Shown here piece by piece: positions 11,434 to 22,376 of a DNA stretch of 64,000 nucleotides. Below the pieces are notes generated by a model that did not search any database, was not told the DNA's origin, and was given only the letters and a program-made list of their open reading frames with translations. The position numbers were made by a program, and so were the translations under genes. Each line of letters opens with the position of its first letter. Position 1 is the first letter of the stretch. This stretch comes from Sycon ciliatum (Eukaryota; Porifera; Calcarea; Leucosolenida; Sycettidae): assembly GCF_964019385.1 (NCBI RefSeq), contig NC_088649.1, forward strand, positions 12,362,508 through 12,426,507, read 5' to 3'.

Positions 11434-11800
11434 GACATGGTGCGTGATAAAAGTGGAAATTATTCCCGCAGCTATGCAGAAGACGTTACTTCAGTAACGT
11501 CTGGCGCTAGCCAGGGTCCACACAGCTTTAATTTGGTATTTATGTATTTGTTTGTTTGTTTGTGTCACGCCTTGCGCTATACCGTATCTGTCCCGTACCG
11601 TACCGTACCATCAAAGACAGCTGGCCACAAACAGCTGGCCACAATATTCAAATAGGGCTTTCAAATGCAAGATCATAACGTGAAGCAACTTGGAAGAATG
11701 AGTATGAATGCGAAGTGTATTGGGGAATGCATGTAGGACGATAGTGCGGGTTCGAATCCCAGGTTATGCATTGAAAAAAAGGAGAATTGAAAAAATTATA
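11434..11800 (+). repeat. tRNA-like (SINE-like) short repeat, unit 2 copy
   Basis: Contains the RNA polymerase III B-box-like GGTTCGAATCCC at 11749-11760, in a T-arm-like setting, with a weak A-box-like stretch (TGCGAAGTGTATTGGG) about 45 bases upstream, and A-rich sequence after it. Related copies lie at 56815-57180, 57957-58315 and, inverted, 60160-60865. A perfect hairpin of ACGTTACT around TC is near 11484. Whether it is a true SINE or a MITE with a tRNA-like piece is open. Confidence 0.55.
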
Positions 11801-11809
11801 ACATCCATA

Positions 11810-12376
11810 TGAATGGCTTCATTGCAAAACGCGCTAAACGCCAATCTCATGCATATGGCGTTTTGGTGTCAATCGAATCAGTACGATCACTGCATCTGAT
11901 GGCCAAAAAGAATTCTCCAAAACGAGACATATCCCACTGAAAATCAACGTTGAAGTTTACGTTCTACTGCAAAACGCGATAAACACCACCGATGTTTTTG
12001 AGCAAAGTGCGACATATCCTGTCGCGCGGGCCAGCGTGACCTGTGACAAGCCAGCGAGTGCTGGCGCAGCACGTGCAAACATCGCGAATAGACTGAGTCT
12101 GTGCAAAATGTCGATGTCAGAGTTCAAAGTACAGTGTTTTCGTGTTGTTGCTTTGTAGCAGCTACATCTACTTTATCATTTCGTTCTTTTCGTATCATTT
12201 TCTTCGTAGCTGTTGTTTTTCGCTTTCGAAACTGCAAAGGGCAGTATGCTAGAGGCGTCAGGGATGGACGACGCTGCTGCTGAGCTCCTTCAGAGTTCCG
12301 AACTCAGTGAAGTCGTTGCACTTGTATTTTCTAATCTCATAATATTGATTAGTCCGGCGAATATATCTGGTTTGGC
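11810..12376. mobile_element. Left part of a Tc1/mariner-like MITE
   Basis: Begins right after TA with TGAATGGCTTCATTGCAAAA, the left end of the complete copy at 57183-57954 in unit 5. The two copies match almost base for base up to ATATCTGGTTTGGC, where this one runs into the 12-bp satellite and the right end is missing. The loss of the right end is therefore tied to the satellite expansion. Confidence 0.7.
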
Positions 12377-12758
12377 TAACGCACTTGCTAACGCACTTGC
12401 TAACGCACTTGCTAACGCACTTGCTAACGCACTTGCTAACGCACTTGCTAACGCACTTGCTAACGCACTTGCTAACGCACTTGCTAACGCACTTGCTAAC
12501 GCACTTGCTAACGCACTTGCTAACGCACTTGCTAACGCACTTGCTAACGCACTTGCTAACGCACTTGCTAACGCACTTGCTAACGCACTTGCTAACGCAC
12601 TTGCTAACGCACTTGCTAACGCACTTGCTAACGCACTTGCTAACGCACTTGCGAACGCACTTGCGAACGCACTTGCTAACGCACTTGCTAACGCACTTGC
12701 TAACGCACTTGCTAACGCACTTGCTAACGCACTTGCTAACACACTTGCTAACACACTG
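12377..12758. repeat. 12-bp satellite TAACGCACTTGC, block 1
   Basis: About 32 nearly perfect copies of TAACGCACTTGC, with a few units changed to GCGAAC or ACACAC toward the end. Because the period is divisible by three, all frames stay open (ANALANAL, THLLTHLL, KCVSKCVS). These are not genes. Confidence 0.97.
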
Positions 12759-13771
12759 TAGCAAAACACTGAGTAAAACGCTGACAAGCACATATTCACA
12801 TCACACGCGCATGGACGAAGTGTCCTTATTCGCGAAGTGTCCTTATATCCGAAGTCCCATTTGAATGTATGTGAACCCATATTTTGTATAGTATGACATG
12901 CATATCGAAATGAAGCTCTTTTCATGCTCTACTTCAATTTGTACTTTATTTTCGTATTGCAATTGAAAGAAACTATAAAGTCAATATCCAAGGGAAATAA
13001 ATTGAAACAATTAGCCTTTTGCAGCCATCTACAGGGACATGTTCATGTACATGTATGAAGATTAATGTGCAATCATGTACAACTACATGTACAATAGGTG
13101 TGCTGATCATTCCAACTATTTTGAAGCAAAAGAAAAAAGAAAAAGCACCCCCCCCCCCCCCCCCCCGGCTGTATCTTCTTGTATGTGTGCCTTATCCATC
13201 GCCACGGGTTCTGGTACTTCTGCATGACAGTTACTTGAAATAGCTGTCAAAAACCCAGAAAGTCGTTATTCAAGCAGTGAATATGACCTCGGGGCACTAA
13301 AATCATGTCGCTATTCGCGAATTGTCGTTATTCAGATAGTCGTCATATCCGAAGTTAAATGTATACAGTTAGATGGGACTTTGCTCTGGGCATGGAAATT
13401 CTGTCGTTATTCGCGAATTGTCGTTATATCCGAAGTCGTTGTTAGCGAAGTTGACTGGACACAAGTTGAGCCGACAAGAATCGATAAAACCGATATATCG
13501 ATCGTTAATGATAATATTATTGGTTGATCGTTAGGAGTTATTGAATGATCGTTTCAGCCCTACTTCGAGCTTCACCCGGCCATAGCGCCAGCTCTATTTT
13601 ATCAATGCCTTTATCCCGTTTGTGACCCTGGGATTGTTGGAAATCTACCGGGGAGAGAACAACAATGAACCAAGGGGCCGTCGAAAAAGTTACTGTGGCC
13701 CCTGAAACGAACATCGTTCCTTTCGTACGCGGACCACGCGGACCCCTCCCTCTGAAATGAACGCAGCTTGC
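12759..13771. other. Spacer between two satellite blocks
   Basis: About 1 kb without a credible gene. It holds an 18-base poly-C run near 13149, and three direct copies (near 12820, 13305 and 13400) of a motif with TTATTCGCGAA and TTATATCCGAAGT parts. The motif resembles the ends of pogo-like MITEs, but all visible copies are in the same orientation. Nothing else is recognised. Confidence 0.6.
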
Positions 13772-14090
13772 TAACGCACTTGCTAACGCACTTGCTAACG
13801 CACTTGCTAACGCACTTGCTAACGCACTTGCTAACGCACTTGCTAACGCACTTGCTAACGCACTAGCTAACGCACTTGCTAACGCACTTGCTAACGCACT
13901 TGCTAACGCACTTGCTAACGCACTTGCTAACGCACTTGCTAACGCACTTGCTAACGCACTTGCTAACGCACTTGCTAACGCACTTGCTAACGCACTTGCT
14001 AACGCACTTGCTAACGCACTTGCTAACGCACTTGCTAACGCACTTGCTAACGCACTTGCTAACGCACTTGCGAACGCACTTGCGAACGCA
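13772..14090. repeat. 12-bp satellite TAACGCACTTGC, block 2
   Basis: About 26 to 27 copies of the same 12-mer as block 1, in the same orientation, also ending in GCGAAC variants. The matching terminal variants suggest the two blocks are duplicates or one block split by an insertion. Confidence 0.97.
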
Positions 14091-14101
14091 TACAGTAGGT
14101 A

Positions 14102-14580
14102 TCGGTTATAGCGTGGGTGTTTGAAAAACGACTTTCTATTTTTATTTCCGATATTTCTTTCACACGATAAATCAAGTGTGACATATCATGTGCATGTGCG
14201 CAGTGGCAGGAAGATCATCGTACATGCAATGTAGTGTTACGGTGCATGCGGCTGGTCATAGTCACATACTCCATATGCTTACCATGTGGCTATCCAACAT
14301 GAGTTACATGACCACAATAGTTGAACCTGCAGCACTACGACGCAATAAGAGTCAGATCAGAACTGCATTGGACGGATGTTATTACTACAGGCGATATACT
14401 TTGTACTGATCTGGCATGTTTCGCTACACAAAGTCCATTCTTAGGACCGATATATTCTACTGTGCGATAAAATTGCTTGTGAGAATAAATGTGCACTTGA
14501 AACCCATGTTATCATTATGAAAACATGAGAGTTCATTCCTGTAGGCAGTATATTCTTTCACACGACCATGCTATAACCGA
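14102..14580. mobile_element. TA-flanked MITE (TCGGTTATAGC ends)
   Basis: Inverted ends TCGGTTATAGC(G/A)TGG lie at 14102-14116 and, as complement, up to 14580. TA is present on both sides (14100-14101, 14581-14582), as for Tc1/mariner-type insertions. The 479-bp interior has no transposase. It sits directly after satellite block 2. Confidence 0.7.
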
Positions 14581-15239
14581 TACACACTGAACTTGAAAAT
14601 CAGCTTATGCGATAGCATTGCACGACACTGACCGACGAACTGCCAATCACTGGCGATCAGCTCTAGCACGTCTTGGATGCGCACTCCAACAGCCTTCCAA
14701 CTTGGAAGGTTCTAAGGTATAGCAATAACGTAGGAGGGGAAGGCGAGCGCAACCAAGCAGGGCCGGCGTGCAACCAAGCAGGGCCGGCGCCACTGGTACG
14801 GCCAGTCTGGCCATGGCTGCACCAAACTTTACCAAATTCCAGCTTTCATGTAATGTCCAGTGTATCACTGGAATGTGACAGCATCAACAAGCTTCTCCTC
14901 ATCGCTAGAGTCTTTCCTCCTAAACTGCTCTTGTCCAGTGAGGACTACTGTACTGCTAGCTGTATAGACATTTTGCTGCGAGCGGAATGAGTAGCTGAAA
15001 TAAGCGGATATGATGCAGCACGCATCCTCCCATGCCACTGAATTTTGGCTTGGGGGAATGACCTGGGGCTGTACCACCCCTCATGAGCTGGCTCAGGGTC
15101 TGCCAAGACAAGCACAAGCTGAAAGTCTCAGCTGCAAAGGACGTTGGAAGGACGTTGGCGGATGGAAGGTTCTAAGTTATAGTGTTGTGTGGTATGTTGC
15201 TTTGCGTCCTTGAATCGTGGTTTGACTGTACATGTATTA

Positions 15240-15591
15240 CAGAGGTTCCGCACTACGTAAAGTTGCTCAACTTTACGTTAGTGGACGGGAAAAACCCGTG
15301 AATTCGCGAGTTTGCACTCCACTTACGGAAAGTTGTCTGCGTAGAGTATGTACTTCGAAGTAGATAGGGCTCTGATAACGTAGGTGCTCCGTAAGTGGAT
15401 TGGGGTACAAATTTATGACTCCCTCCCCAGGTCGATCCGGTCGTACACTGCCGTGTTCGGAGTTGCCAAGGGCAGCTACGTGATTCGAAAACTCTGTATG
15501 GCGGAGCACAGATCTGCATGCAGTTTACGTAAGCCTTTCCGTAGATCGACTATTTTTTTTACTAACGTAATTACGCTGTGCAGAACCTCTC
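15240..15591. mobile_element. TA-flanked MITE in the fold-back loop
   Basis: Ends read CAGAGGTTCCGCAC on the left and, as complement, GAGAGGTTCTGCAC on the right, with TA on both sides. Length 352 bp, no coding capacity. Ends starting CAG with a TA target fit pogo/Tigger-type MITEs. Confidence 0.65.
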
Positions 15592-15716
15592 TATAGTCTA
15601 ATGGTCTTGCCGGTATTGTCATCGACATGCATGTACAGCCGCCAACGTCCTTCACAGCTGAGGCTTTCAGTGTGTCCTGGTCTTGGTTGCGCGCACCTTC
15701 CCCTCCTACGTTGTTA

Positions 15717-16732
15717 CAGGTAGACTCCCTCTAATTCGAATACGGTACAATTCGAACATTCCGTGTGCAGTGAGACCTCGCTTAACTGCACACATCCGTT
15801 TTCCACAAAAATATCTGGATAGGCGAGGGAACCGGATAATCGAACACACATTCTGTATGTATGCATGCCACATGCTGTAAATCGGTAACCAACGATTTTA
15901 TTCCGGATGGCGAGGGATCCGGATAAAAGAGGACCGGATAAGCGAGGTCTGACTGCAATTCGAACTTTTTCGTCGTACCGATCTTCTGCAAGTCACTCCA
16001 AGTCAAATTCGATTGCATAATTCGAAGTACGAAAAGTGCGCCCGCTGGATAATTCGAACTCTGTCTTCGTACAGAAGAGCAGTTGACAGTACAGTGACTA
16101 TGTCCTTCGAGCGCGTATTTCGAAGTGAGATGGAAATTCTCTCAAAATTTGATTCAAGCCTGTGCAAGGCAAAGTGCAAAGATTTGATTGAAGACGACTT
16201 CTTCCAGGTGGTTGGCTCCCTTCGCGGATCTCAGTGGCTTGTCTAATGTCATGCCGCGCCAGCTCATGCGCAGAGAAGTTTGGGACTGAACAACAACTGG
16301 AAGTCGTAAAAATTGTCTATGGATATGATATGCTCCACTTCCGTTCTTCAGAACGACGACATGTACTGCTCTCCAATGGGCTTTCATGACGCAGAGAAGG
16401 CAGCACTGTTCTTTTGCGTTGAAATTGTTTCAGGACAGCTGCAGTGATTGACAACTGCTTCACTAGAACTTCGTAGAAGATGAGGATAATGTCCAATGAC
16501 TTTGTGTCGATCCAGTGCTTAGATGAAATGAACTGATTTCGTTGTACATGACCATCTATGTTTCGTTGACGCAAATAAAGCGTGAAAAAATAATCAGCAT
16601 GCAATTTCGAGCATTTTGACATACATACGGTGATTACCAGTATAGTGGACTGTATTTGGATAACTAGAAGTTCCGGATAATTCGAAGTTGGGGCCTGGCA
16701 ATTTGAGGTTCGAATTAGAGGGAGTCTACCTG
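15717..16732. mobile_element. pogo/Tigger-like MITE in the right arm
   Basis: Perfect terminal inverted repeats CAGGTAGACTCCCTCTAATT with TA on both sides (15715-15716, 16733-16734). The form CAG...CCTCTAATTCG is typical of pogo/Tigger elements. The 1016-bp interior has repeated AATTCGAA motifs near both ends but no complete transposase; a 77-codon frame at 16013-16246 is not recognisable. It interrupts the right arm of the fold-back element. Confidence 0.8.
15768..15955. mobile_element. Second pogo-like MITE nested in 15717-16732
   Basis: Ends CAGTGAGACCTCGCTTAACT and, as complement, CAGTCAGACCTCGCTTATCC. Length 188 bp. CAATTCGAAC occurs on both sides, so it probably sits within the repeated subterminal region of the outer element. 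No exact TA duplication is visible (flanks TG and CA). Confidence 0.65.
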
Positions 16733-16904
16733 TACTTCTTGAAGTACTATAACTTGGACTGTTGCCTTGGAGTGCGAACCCAAGACGTGCTAAGCTGTTT
16801 GGCAGTTCGTCAGTACCGTCGGTCAGTGTCGCGCAATGTTATGGCATGAGCTGATTGTCAAGTAACTGCCAGTGGTGTTAGCGGACATTATAGCGTAACT
16901 TGTA

Positions 16905-17092
16905 CAGTGCTGGCAACTGAAACCCGACCCCTAAGCGGTGCGCTCACATCGCAAAGATCCAACGCGGGATTGTAAAACTATGAAGTAGAGACCGCTAGAA
17001 TTTGAACGCACCACTCAGGGGAGGGGGGAGGGGGATTTGAACGCACCACTCAGGGGAGGGGGGGGGGGGTCGGATTTCAGTTGCCAGCACTG
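16905..17092. mobile_element. CAGTGCTGGCAAC MITE, copy 1
   Basis: 188 bp with inverted ends CAGTGCTGGCAACTGAAA and TA on both sides. The interior contains a tandem duplicate of a stretch with GAACGCACCACTCAGGGGAG followed by G-runs. The sequence at 18972-19018 is a paralogous empty site: GCGTAACTTGTAGTTCC without insert, against ...CTTGTA[element]TAGTTCC here. Confidence 0.85.
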
Positions 17093-18384
17093 TAGTTCCT
17101 TGGTCCTTTTCTTTGCTATACAAGTTCTTAAGTGGCAACAATTCTTAAAGGGGCACTCCGGCTTCATTTTCGACGCCGAGTTTTCGATGCCAAGACGAAG
17201 GTATGTGAAAGAGAAGACCCCTCGAACAAGAACGAGTCTCCAGAAGCGATCGAGTCGAGCAGGAAGACGACTTTTGAATTTCGCCGAGCGAGCGCTGATG
17301 ACGTAATGAGGGATTAGCTTGCCAGTGGAAATGCATCTGCGCACATACATTTCACACACTTTTTGGCCAATTTTCAATCGAAGAGGAGGTTGTTTTCTAT
17401 GTTCTCTCAACGTCGTGAGCGATCCCGTCTTCTATACCCTTCCAGGTACCGTGAAGGTCCTCCAGAGGAGAATTTATCTCCAGCAAAGCGTTGTTGATCC
17501 GCTAAATTCGTCTCGAGACATATTCAACCAGTGCAGTGCTGATAAATGTAGAATATTGAGTCTGTGATAATTGTCGACGATGGAGAGAGAGGTTGATAGC
17601 CGCTGTCGCAGGGAAAGTGAAGCTGCTGGAAGTAACGACGGGGAGCCCGTTTGTATCACCTGAACAACCAGACTTCAAAGCAGCTTGACCAAACTGGAGG
17701 GTGCCTCGTTGCTTATCGTGAATATTACACCGACATGAATTACTAAAATTACAAGTATACTGGTGAGTTTTTATCTTGTTTTGTTCGTATGCTAGTACCC
17801 TGGCCTGGAGTTCTCGTTAGCAAATTCCTATTCCCTGGCGCTTTCTAAACATTCCGTGTAGTACTGAATACGTGATCAAGGATATGCATTTTATAAAAAA
17901 ATTCTATTTTCCAAATTCTATTTTCCAAATAGAGTGTTTGTAGAGAAATGGTTGCCCAAATACAACAAAATTGATTCTGCAGTTCTACAACTGGTACTGA
18001 AATCCAGTCAAAGTAAAAATGATTCTTCATGACAGTTGGGGTCAATGAAATCTGATTCAGGCATAACGAATAGTGACGCCTGTCACCCCGGGAACGAATG
18101 CCCATTTGGTGGGGGATACCAAATTACTCGAAAGTGGTGCGTGTTTCAATGTGGCATTTGGAAGTTTTATATGATCTCTGGTCAATGCAACATACGATAT
18201 CCATCATGAATTGCAGGCCTCGAACGCAACTCAGACCAGAATTGGCAGTTCCCTAAGTTAGATGCTTTATAATTCCATGGCCCTAGCTGTGGTTATAGAG
18301 GTTTTTTGCACATTATTCTTATCATAGTAGATAGGTTTATACTGATGGCTACAAACACTGGCAGTTCAAACTTCACTGATGTGT

Positions 18385-18684
18385 TTATGAGCTGAGAGAT
18401 TTCTCTCCACTATTTCTGTTGTGCACACAGGTCTGTCCAATATGCATTGACCGTATTGGGTGTGGTATCTGCTCTGAGAAGGGAATCGCTGGAGCCACAG
18501 TCCAACTAGACAGGCTTTCAAGAAACAGAGAGGAGCCATCTTTGCAAGTTGATACCTGATGTGTACAGACAGAATTCTCACGAGATACCTTACAGACTAC
18601 GTCTGGTGTATACTTCATAGTACTCCTTCGACTACTGTCTAGAATCAAGTCGACTGAAACAAGTTCAAACAACTCTGGCTTCAA
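18385..18684 (-). other. Open frame inside the Kolobok-like element
   Basis: A 99-codon minus-strand frame beginning MKPELFELVSVDLILDSSRR, with a second overlapping open frame. It lies downstream of the DGKFDSP fragment in the same orientation. Not recognised; it may be a decayed part of the transposase or unrelated. Confidence 0.3.
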
Positions 18685-19325
18685 ACGAGCCGTCGATTAG
18701 ACAAACAAACATTCTCTCATAATACTAGAGCACTCTGACAACTCCCGACCTATTCCTAACGATTGCCACCGCTTATAAATATGTAGAGTGCTGATTGGAA
18801 TGTGCTCACAATCTCAACAATTCAGTGCTATAATTATTTGAACAATGTGTTAGAAATTATTCCACTTTTCCTTCCATGAATATTGTATCCACATATAATC
18901 CACAGTGCTGCAAAGTTTCAGAGTTCTCAGGGTATCAAACAAAATTATTTCAAATACAGTGAAATTGTTCGTGGACATTATAGCGTAACTTGTAGTTCCC
19001 GGTCCTTTTCTTTGCTATAAATTAATCCTTTGCTCTCTAGGCGCCGGCGAGTCCAACAGTGAAATTGTTAGTTCATATTTATATTGTGGGCATGTAGGAG
19101 GGGGGTTGAACATATTTCTATATAAGGGACCTGCAACTGTAATACCACAGTATAGTAGCCGGCAAATATGTAGAAAACAGAAGTGCATGTTCCCATCATT
19201 GTACATGGACGGGCGCAGCAGGCCGAAGCTATCAGCCAGAACAGGATTTACAATCACCTAGAGATACTTGAGCTATTCCAGTATTCTCCGTGAGCTGTCC
19301 CATTCCACAATGGTTTATGCCACCA

Positions 19326-19610
19326 TTATTTCTGGTAGTATCCATGTGCATAGTTCCAAGACCATCTCGGATTCTTCAGCAATTTGTGCCACGGCAAAAG
19401 ACAACGCTCGACTCGGTCACTGGGGCTGTCAAACTTCCCATCACAAATGAACTTCAATTTCTCATCTGTTTCAAGTATATGTACTGCCATGACTTGACCA
19501 TGCTTCATCCACAGCCATGGGCGATTGTGGCGTTGAATTCCATAGCGCACCTTCTTGCTGCCATGCAGGAATATGTTGAGAGAAGTGAACATATTTTTAC
19601 TAAAAAACAA
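19326..19610 (-). pseudogene. Kolobok-type transposase fragment
   Basis: The minus-strand frame reads GIQRHNRPWLWMKHGQVMAV and then EKLKFICDGKFDSPSDRVER. Kolobok-like transposases carry a G-D-G-(R/K)-x-D-S-P block around a catalytic aspartate; here ICDGKFDSP fits, though the following conserved AKY-type residues are not clear. It ends with stop codons soon after. Only this part is recognisable, so the element is non-autonomous or dead. Confidence 0.55.
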
Positions 19611-20367
19611 CAGCCACTGAAGAGTATAGCAATAGCCTTGGGTGAATTTCCTGCAGGTACACGTTGTTGGTAGGTCTACTGGTCCGTCTCCATATCGTCA
19701 AGTTCAGAAATCACCTGTACTACACTACACATCTTGTAGAAGGGATCCTGATCGAATAATTTCTGGTCATAAAATTCACCGTAAACTGAGGGCGAGACAA
19801 ATAGTCAGTACTCCCCGATTCCGTCAAGCTGCTTTGAAGTCTGGATGCTCATGTGATGCAAACAAGCTCCCCGTCGTTACTTCCAGCAGCTTCACTTTTC
19901 CTGCGACAGTGGCTATCAGCCTCTCTCTCCATCGTTGACAATTATCGCAGATTCAATATTCTACATTTATCAGCACTGCAGTAGTTGAATATGTCTCGAG
20001 ACGAATTTAGCGGATCAACAACGCTTTGCTGGAGATAAATTCTCCTCTGGAGGACCTTCACGGTGCCTGGAAGGGTATAGAAGACGGGATCGCTCACGAC
20101 GTTGAGAGAACATAGAAAACAACCTCCTCTTCGATTGAAAATTGGCCAAAAAGTGTGTGAAATGTATGTGCGCAGATGCATTTCCACTGGCAAGCTAATC
20201 CCTCATTACGTCATCAGCGCTCGCTCGGCGAAATTCAAAAGTCGTCTTCCTGCTCGACTCGATCGCTTCTGGAGACTCGTTCTTGTTCGAGGGGTCTTCT
20301 CTTTCACCAACCTTCGTCTTGGCATCGAAAACTCGGCGTCGAAAATGAAGCCGGAGTGCCCCTTTAA

Positions 20368-20871
20368 GTGGCAACAATTCTTAAGTGGCAACAATTCGCT
20401 TATAAGCGCATGGGCTGAAATGCGGGTCATTAGGGTAACTGTCCACTTACCAACATGACAAGCTGTCTGGAGGTTGGGGTCTCCTGTCTGGAGGTTGGGG
20501 TCTCCTGTCTCAGTAGCTACATGTCTCACACGTGGTGGTAGCATACACTGTTCACTGCGGGTCGTCTGCTTCACCTGCACAGTGTAGAAAGCAACAAAAC
20601 AAGAGCTACGCTTGTGTGCCCGGATTCATTGACAGAAGTCTTAACTTGATGATCCTGGTCAGCCGCTTGTCATGACATCACCTTGTATGGTGCTCCTGAC
20701 ACTTGTGATCTGATGGTGATCTCACTGCAGGCCGCAGGCACTTTGTGAAGAACACTGTGAATAGGGAATGCCAGCCTGCTACTACACTCGGCATACCTCG
20801 TTCATCCGGGCGGTCCGGGACCGGACACTTCGAAAATGGGGAAAGGCCATGGCTATGGCATATGGTGGCAC
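20368..20871. other. Spacer without a recognised gene
   Basis: Holds two extra copies of GTGGCAACAATTC next to the Kolobok target site and a 22-bp tandem duplicate with TCTGGAGGTTGGGGTCTCC near 20464-20507. No credible gene or transposon ends seen. Confidence 0.5.
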
Positions 20872-20972
20872 TATTTCCACAAAAGTGACAAAAGAGTAGT
20901 AATATTTCCACAAAAGTGACAACAGAGTAGTAATATTTCCACAAAAGTGACAACAGAGTAGTAATATTTCCA
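20872..20972. repeat. 31-bp tandem repeat, three copies
   Basis: TATTTCCACAAAAGTGACAA followed by CAGAGTAGTAA, period 31, three copies differing by one or two bases. Followed by a partial fourth copy. Confidence 0.9.
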
Positions 20973-21210
20973 CTGAAAGTCGCCCAAAGGGTGGCCAGCA
21001 GACCAAAGTGTCCGTAACTTCGGGTCCGGACAACCAGGGGTACGAGTGTGTAACTCAGTAACAGTTACTGTTGGCTGACGTAAGCCAAATAATTGATGGC
21101 AGGAGGTACGGGCGGTGAGCAAGCTCACCTCAGCTCCGGGCGGTGTCAGCAGAAATCACATGCACACTGTTTGAGGGCCATCATAGTAGCAACACTACTG
21201 CAAGGTACTA

Positions 21211-21331
21211 CAGTGCTGGCAACTGAAATCCGGCCCCCAGGGCGGCGCGTTCACTTTCTAGCGGCCTCTATTTCGGGTCTTTACGCTGTGAGCGCACTGC
21301 TCATGGGGTCGTATTTCAGTTGCCAGCACTG
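21211..21331. mobile_element. CAGTGCTGGCAAC MITE, copy 2
   Basis: 121 bp with the same ends as the copy at 16905 (CAGTGCTGGCAACTGAAA) and TA on both sides. Interior is shorter and diverged. No coding capacity. Confidence 0.85.
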
Positions 21332-21486
21332 TAGCACATGTAATACACTGTGACATGTGCCCACTGCGGAATGCTACGACAGGATTTCCCATTTGACTGT
21401 GTGAATTCTATGTTTCTTGCGGCAGTATTTCCACTTCCACGTGCCCATCGCTGAAGCAATGCTAGCATAGCACACTATGCCATAGC

Positions 21487-21604
21487 AACTTGTGCTAGGA
21501 TTACATCATTCAACAACTTGTGCTAGGATTACACCATTCAACAACTTGTGCTAGGATTACAGCATTCAACAGCTTGCGCTAGGATTACACCATTCAACAG
21601 CTTG
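21487..21604. repeat. 28-bp tandem repeat, about four copies
   Basis: Period 28, unit AACTTGTGCTAGGATTACA plus YCATTCAAC; the last copies read AGCTTGCG. Uninterrupted, without spacers, so not CRISPR-like. Confidence 0.9.
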
Positions 21605-22376
21605 CGAGGCTGCTGAATCAACCGCCACTAATTTTAGCCTGGTCTACACCACACAGCTGATTGAAGTGGCTTTTCTGGCAGGTGAATCCTTATTTCTCAG
21701 TTTGTTCTCTTTTTCATTCTTTTTTGACACACACCACACCACATACTCCGGCATGCACTGGCTGTTGGTAGCCACCCAGGAGAATGAAAGAAGAGCTAGG
21801 AGAATGGTAAAGAGAAGAAAGACGCGTGCGGCCATAATCGTCGGGAATTGAATCCGCAACCTCTCGACCGGAAATCGACTGCACATGCATACCACACTGC
21901 ACCACATGGGACACACCTGCGCCAGTAGTTCAGGAGATAACAAGGGTCTTTCTTGCCTGATCATGACTGCACTTGTTGTCACATGTACTGTAAATTGCTG
22001 TTGATCCCCCCCCCCTCCACGCGGTGTCGCTTCCTAGCTGGTTTTCGGCAGGGGGCAGGAATTAGATCAAGTCGTTCATGTGCATGTGTACAACAAAGCA
22101 GAAGATCAGACATGGCATGCTGGATTGTGCACATTTTTATCCTGCACTCGCACCTATTATGTACGGCTGTACATGCGTCGGTTCAACATCGCACTTCGTT
22201 GTATACGTCGACTCTTCACGGGCAGAAATTCCACAGAGGGCGGAAATTTATGCGGGGCGGATCAATGGTACTTTACAGCACTTCTTTCTACTGCAGCAGC
22301 TCATGAGACAAATGTTATTTCCACACCTCAGTACTGTTGTGCAGTCAGCGACAGTGTCGAAATGATCAAAGGTTAG
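21605..22376. other. Spacer without a recognised gene
   Basis: Contains short open frames on both strands, none conserved elsewhere in the window or recognisable. A C-run lies near 22008. I see nothing else here. Confidence 0.5.

Larger units (their letters stand above)
14591..16863. mobile_element. Fold-back element with nested MITEs
   Basis: The left arm (14591 to about 15165) and right arm (about 15636-15714 plus 16735-16863) are imperfect inverted copies. They share ACACTGACCGAC, AGCACGTCTTGG, ACGTAGGAGGGGAAGG and GGACGTTGGCGG in mirrored order. The right arm is split by the 1016-bp pogo-like element and the loop holds a 352-bp MITE; without these the element would be about 0.9 kb and mostly palindromic. 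No transposase is encoded. The superfamily is not clear from the ends. Confidence 0.65.
17149..20363. mobile_element. Kolobok-like DNA transposon, TTAA-flanked
   Basis: 3215 bp flanked by TTAA (17145-17148, 20364-20367). Ends begin AGGGGCACTCCGGCTTCATT and are inverted. The inverted repeats are very long, about 540 bp each (17149 to about 17690; about 19825 to 20363), and contain the frame beginning MPVEMHLRTYISHTFWPIFN in both arms in mirrored orientation. TTAA targets are used by piggyBac and Kolobok; AGGG-type ends and the DGKFDSP peptide inside favour Kolobok. The interior also holds a copy of the 40-base sequence that forms the empty site for the 16905 MITE. Confidence 0.75.

Noticed and set aside
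11746-11768. GGTTCGAATCCC considered as part of a functional tRNA gene (also near 57120, 58184)
   Set aside because: The T-stem is only partly paired, no matching acceptor or anticodon arm is clear, and the sequence is a dispersed repeat.
12213-12925. Long open frames of ANALANAL, THLLTHLL and ASALASAL repeats on both strands (also 13876-14124)
   Set aside because: They are read-through of a 12-bp satellite whose period is divisible by three, so every frame without a stop stays open. No start context or non-repeat domain supports a gene.
20872-21604. Short tandem repeats of 31 and 28 bp considered as a CRISPR-like array
   Set aside because: The repeats are contiguous with no spacers, and the context is an animal genome full of transposons.
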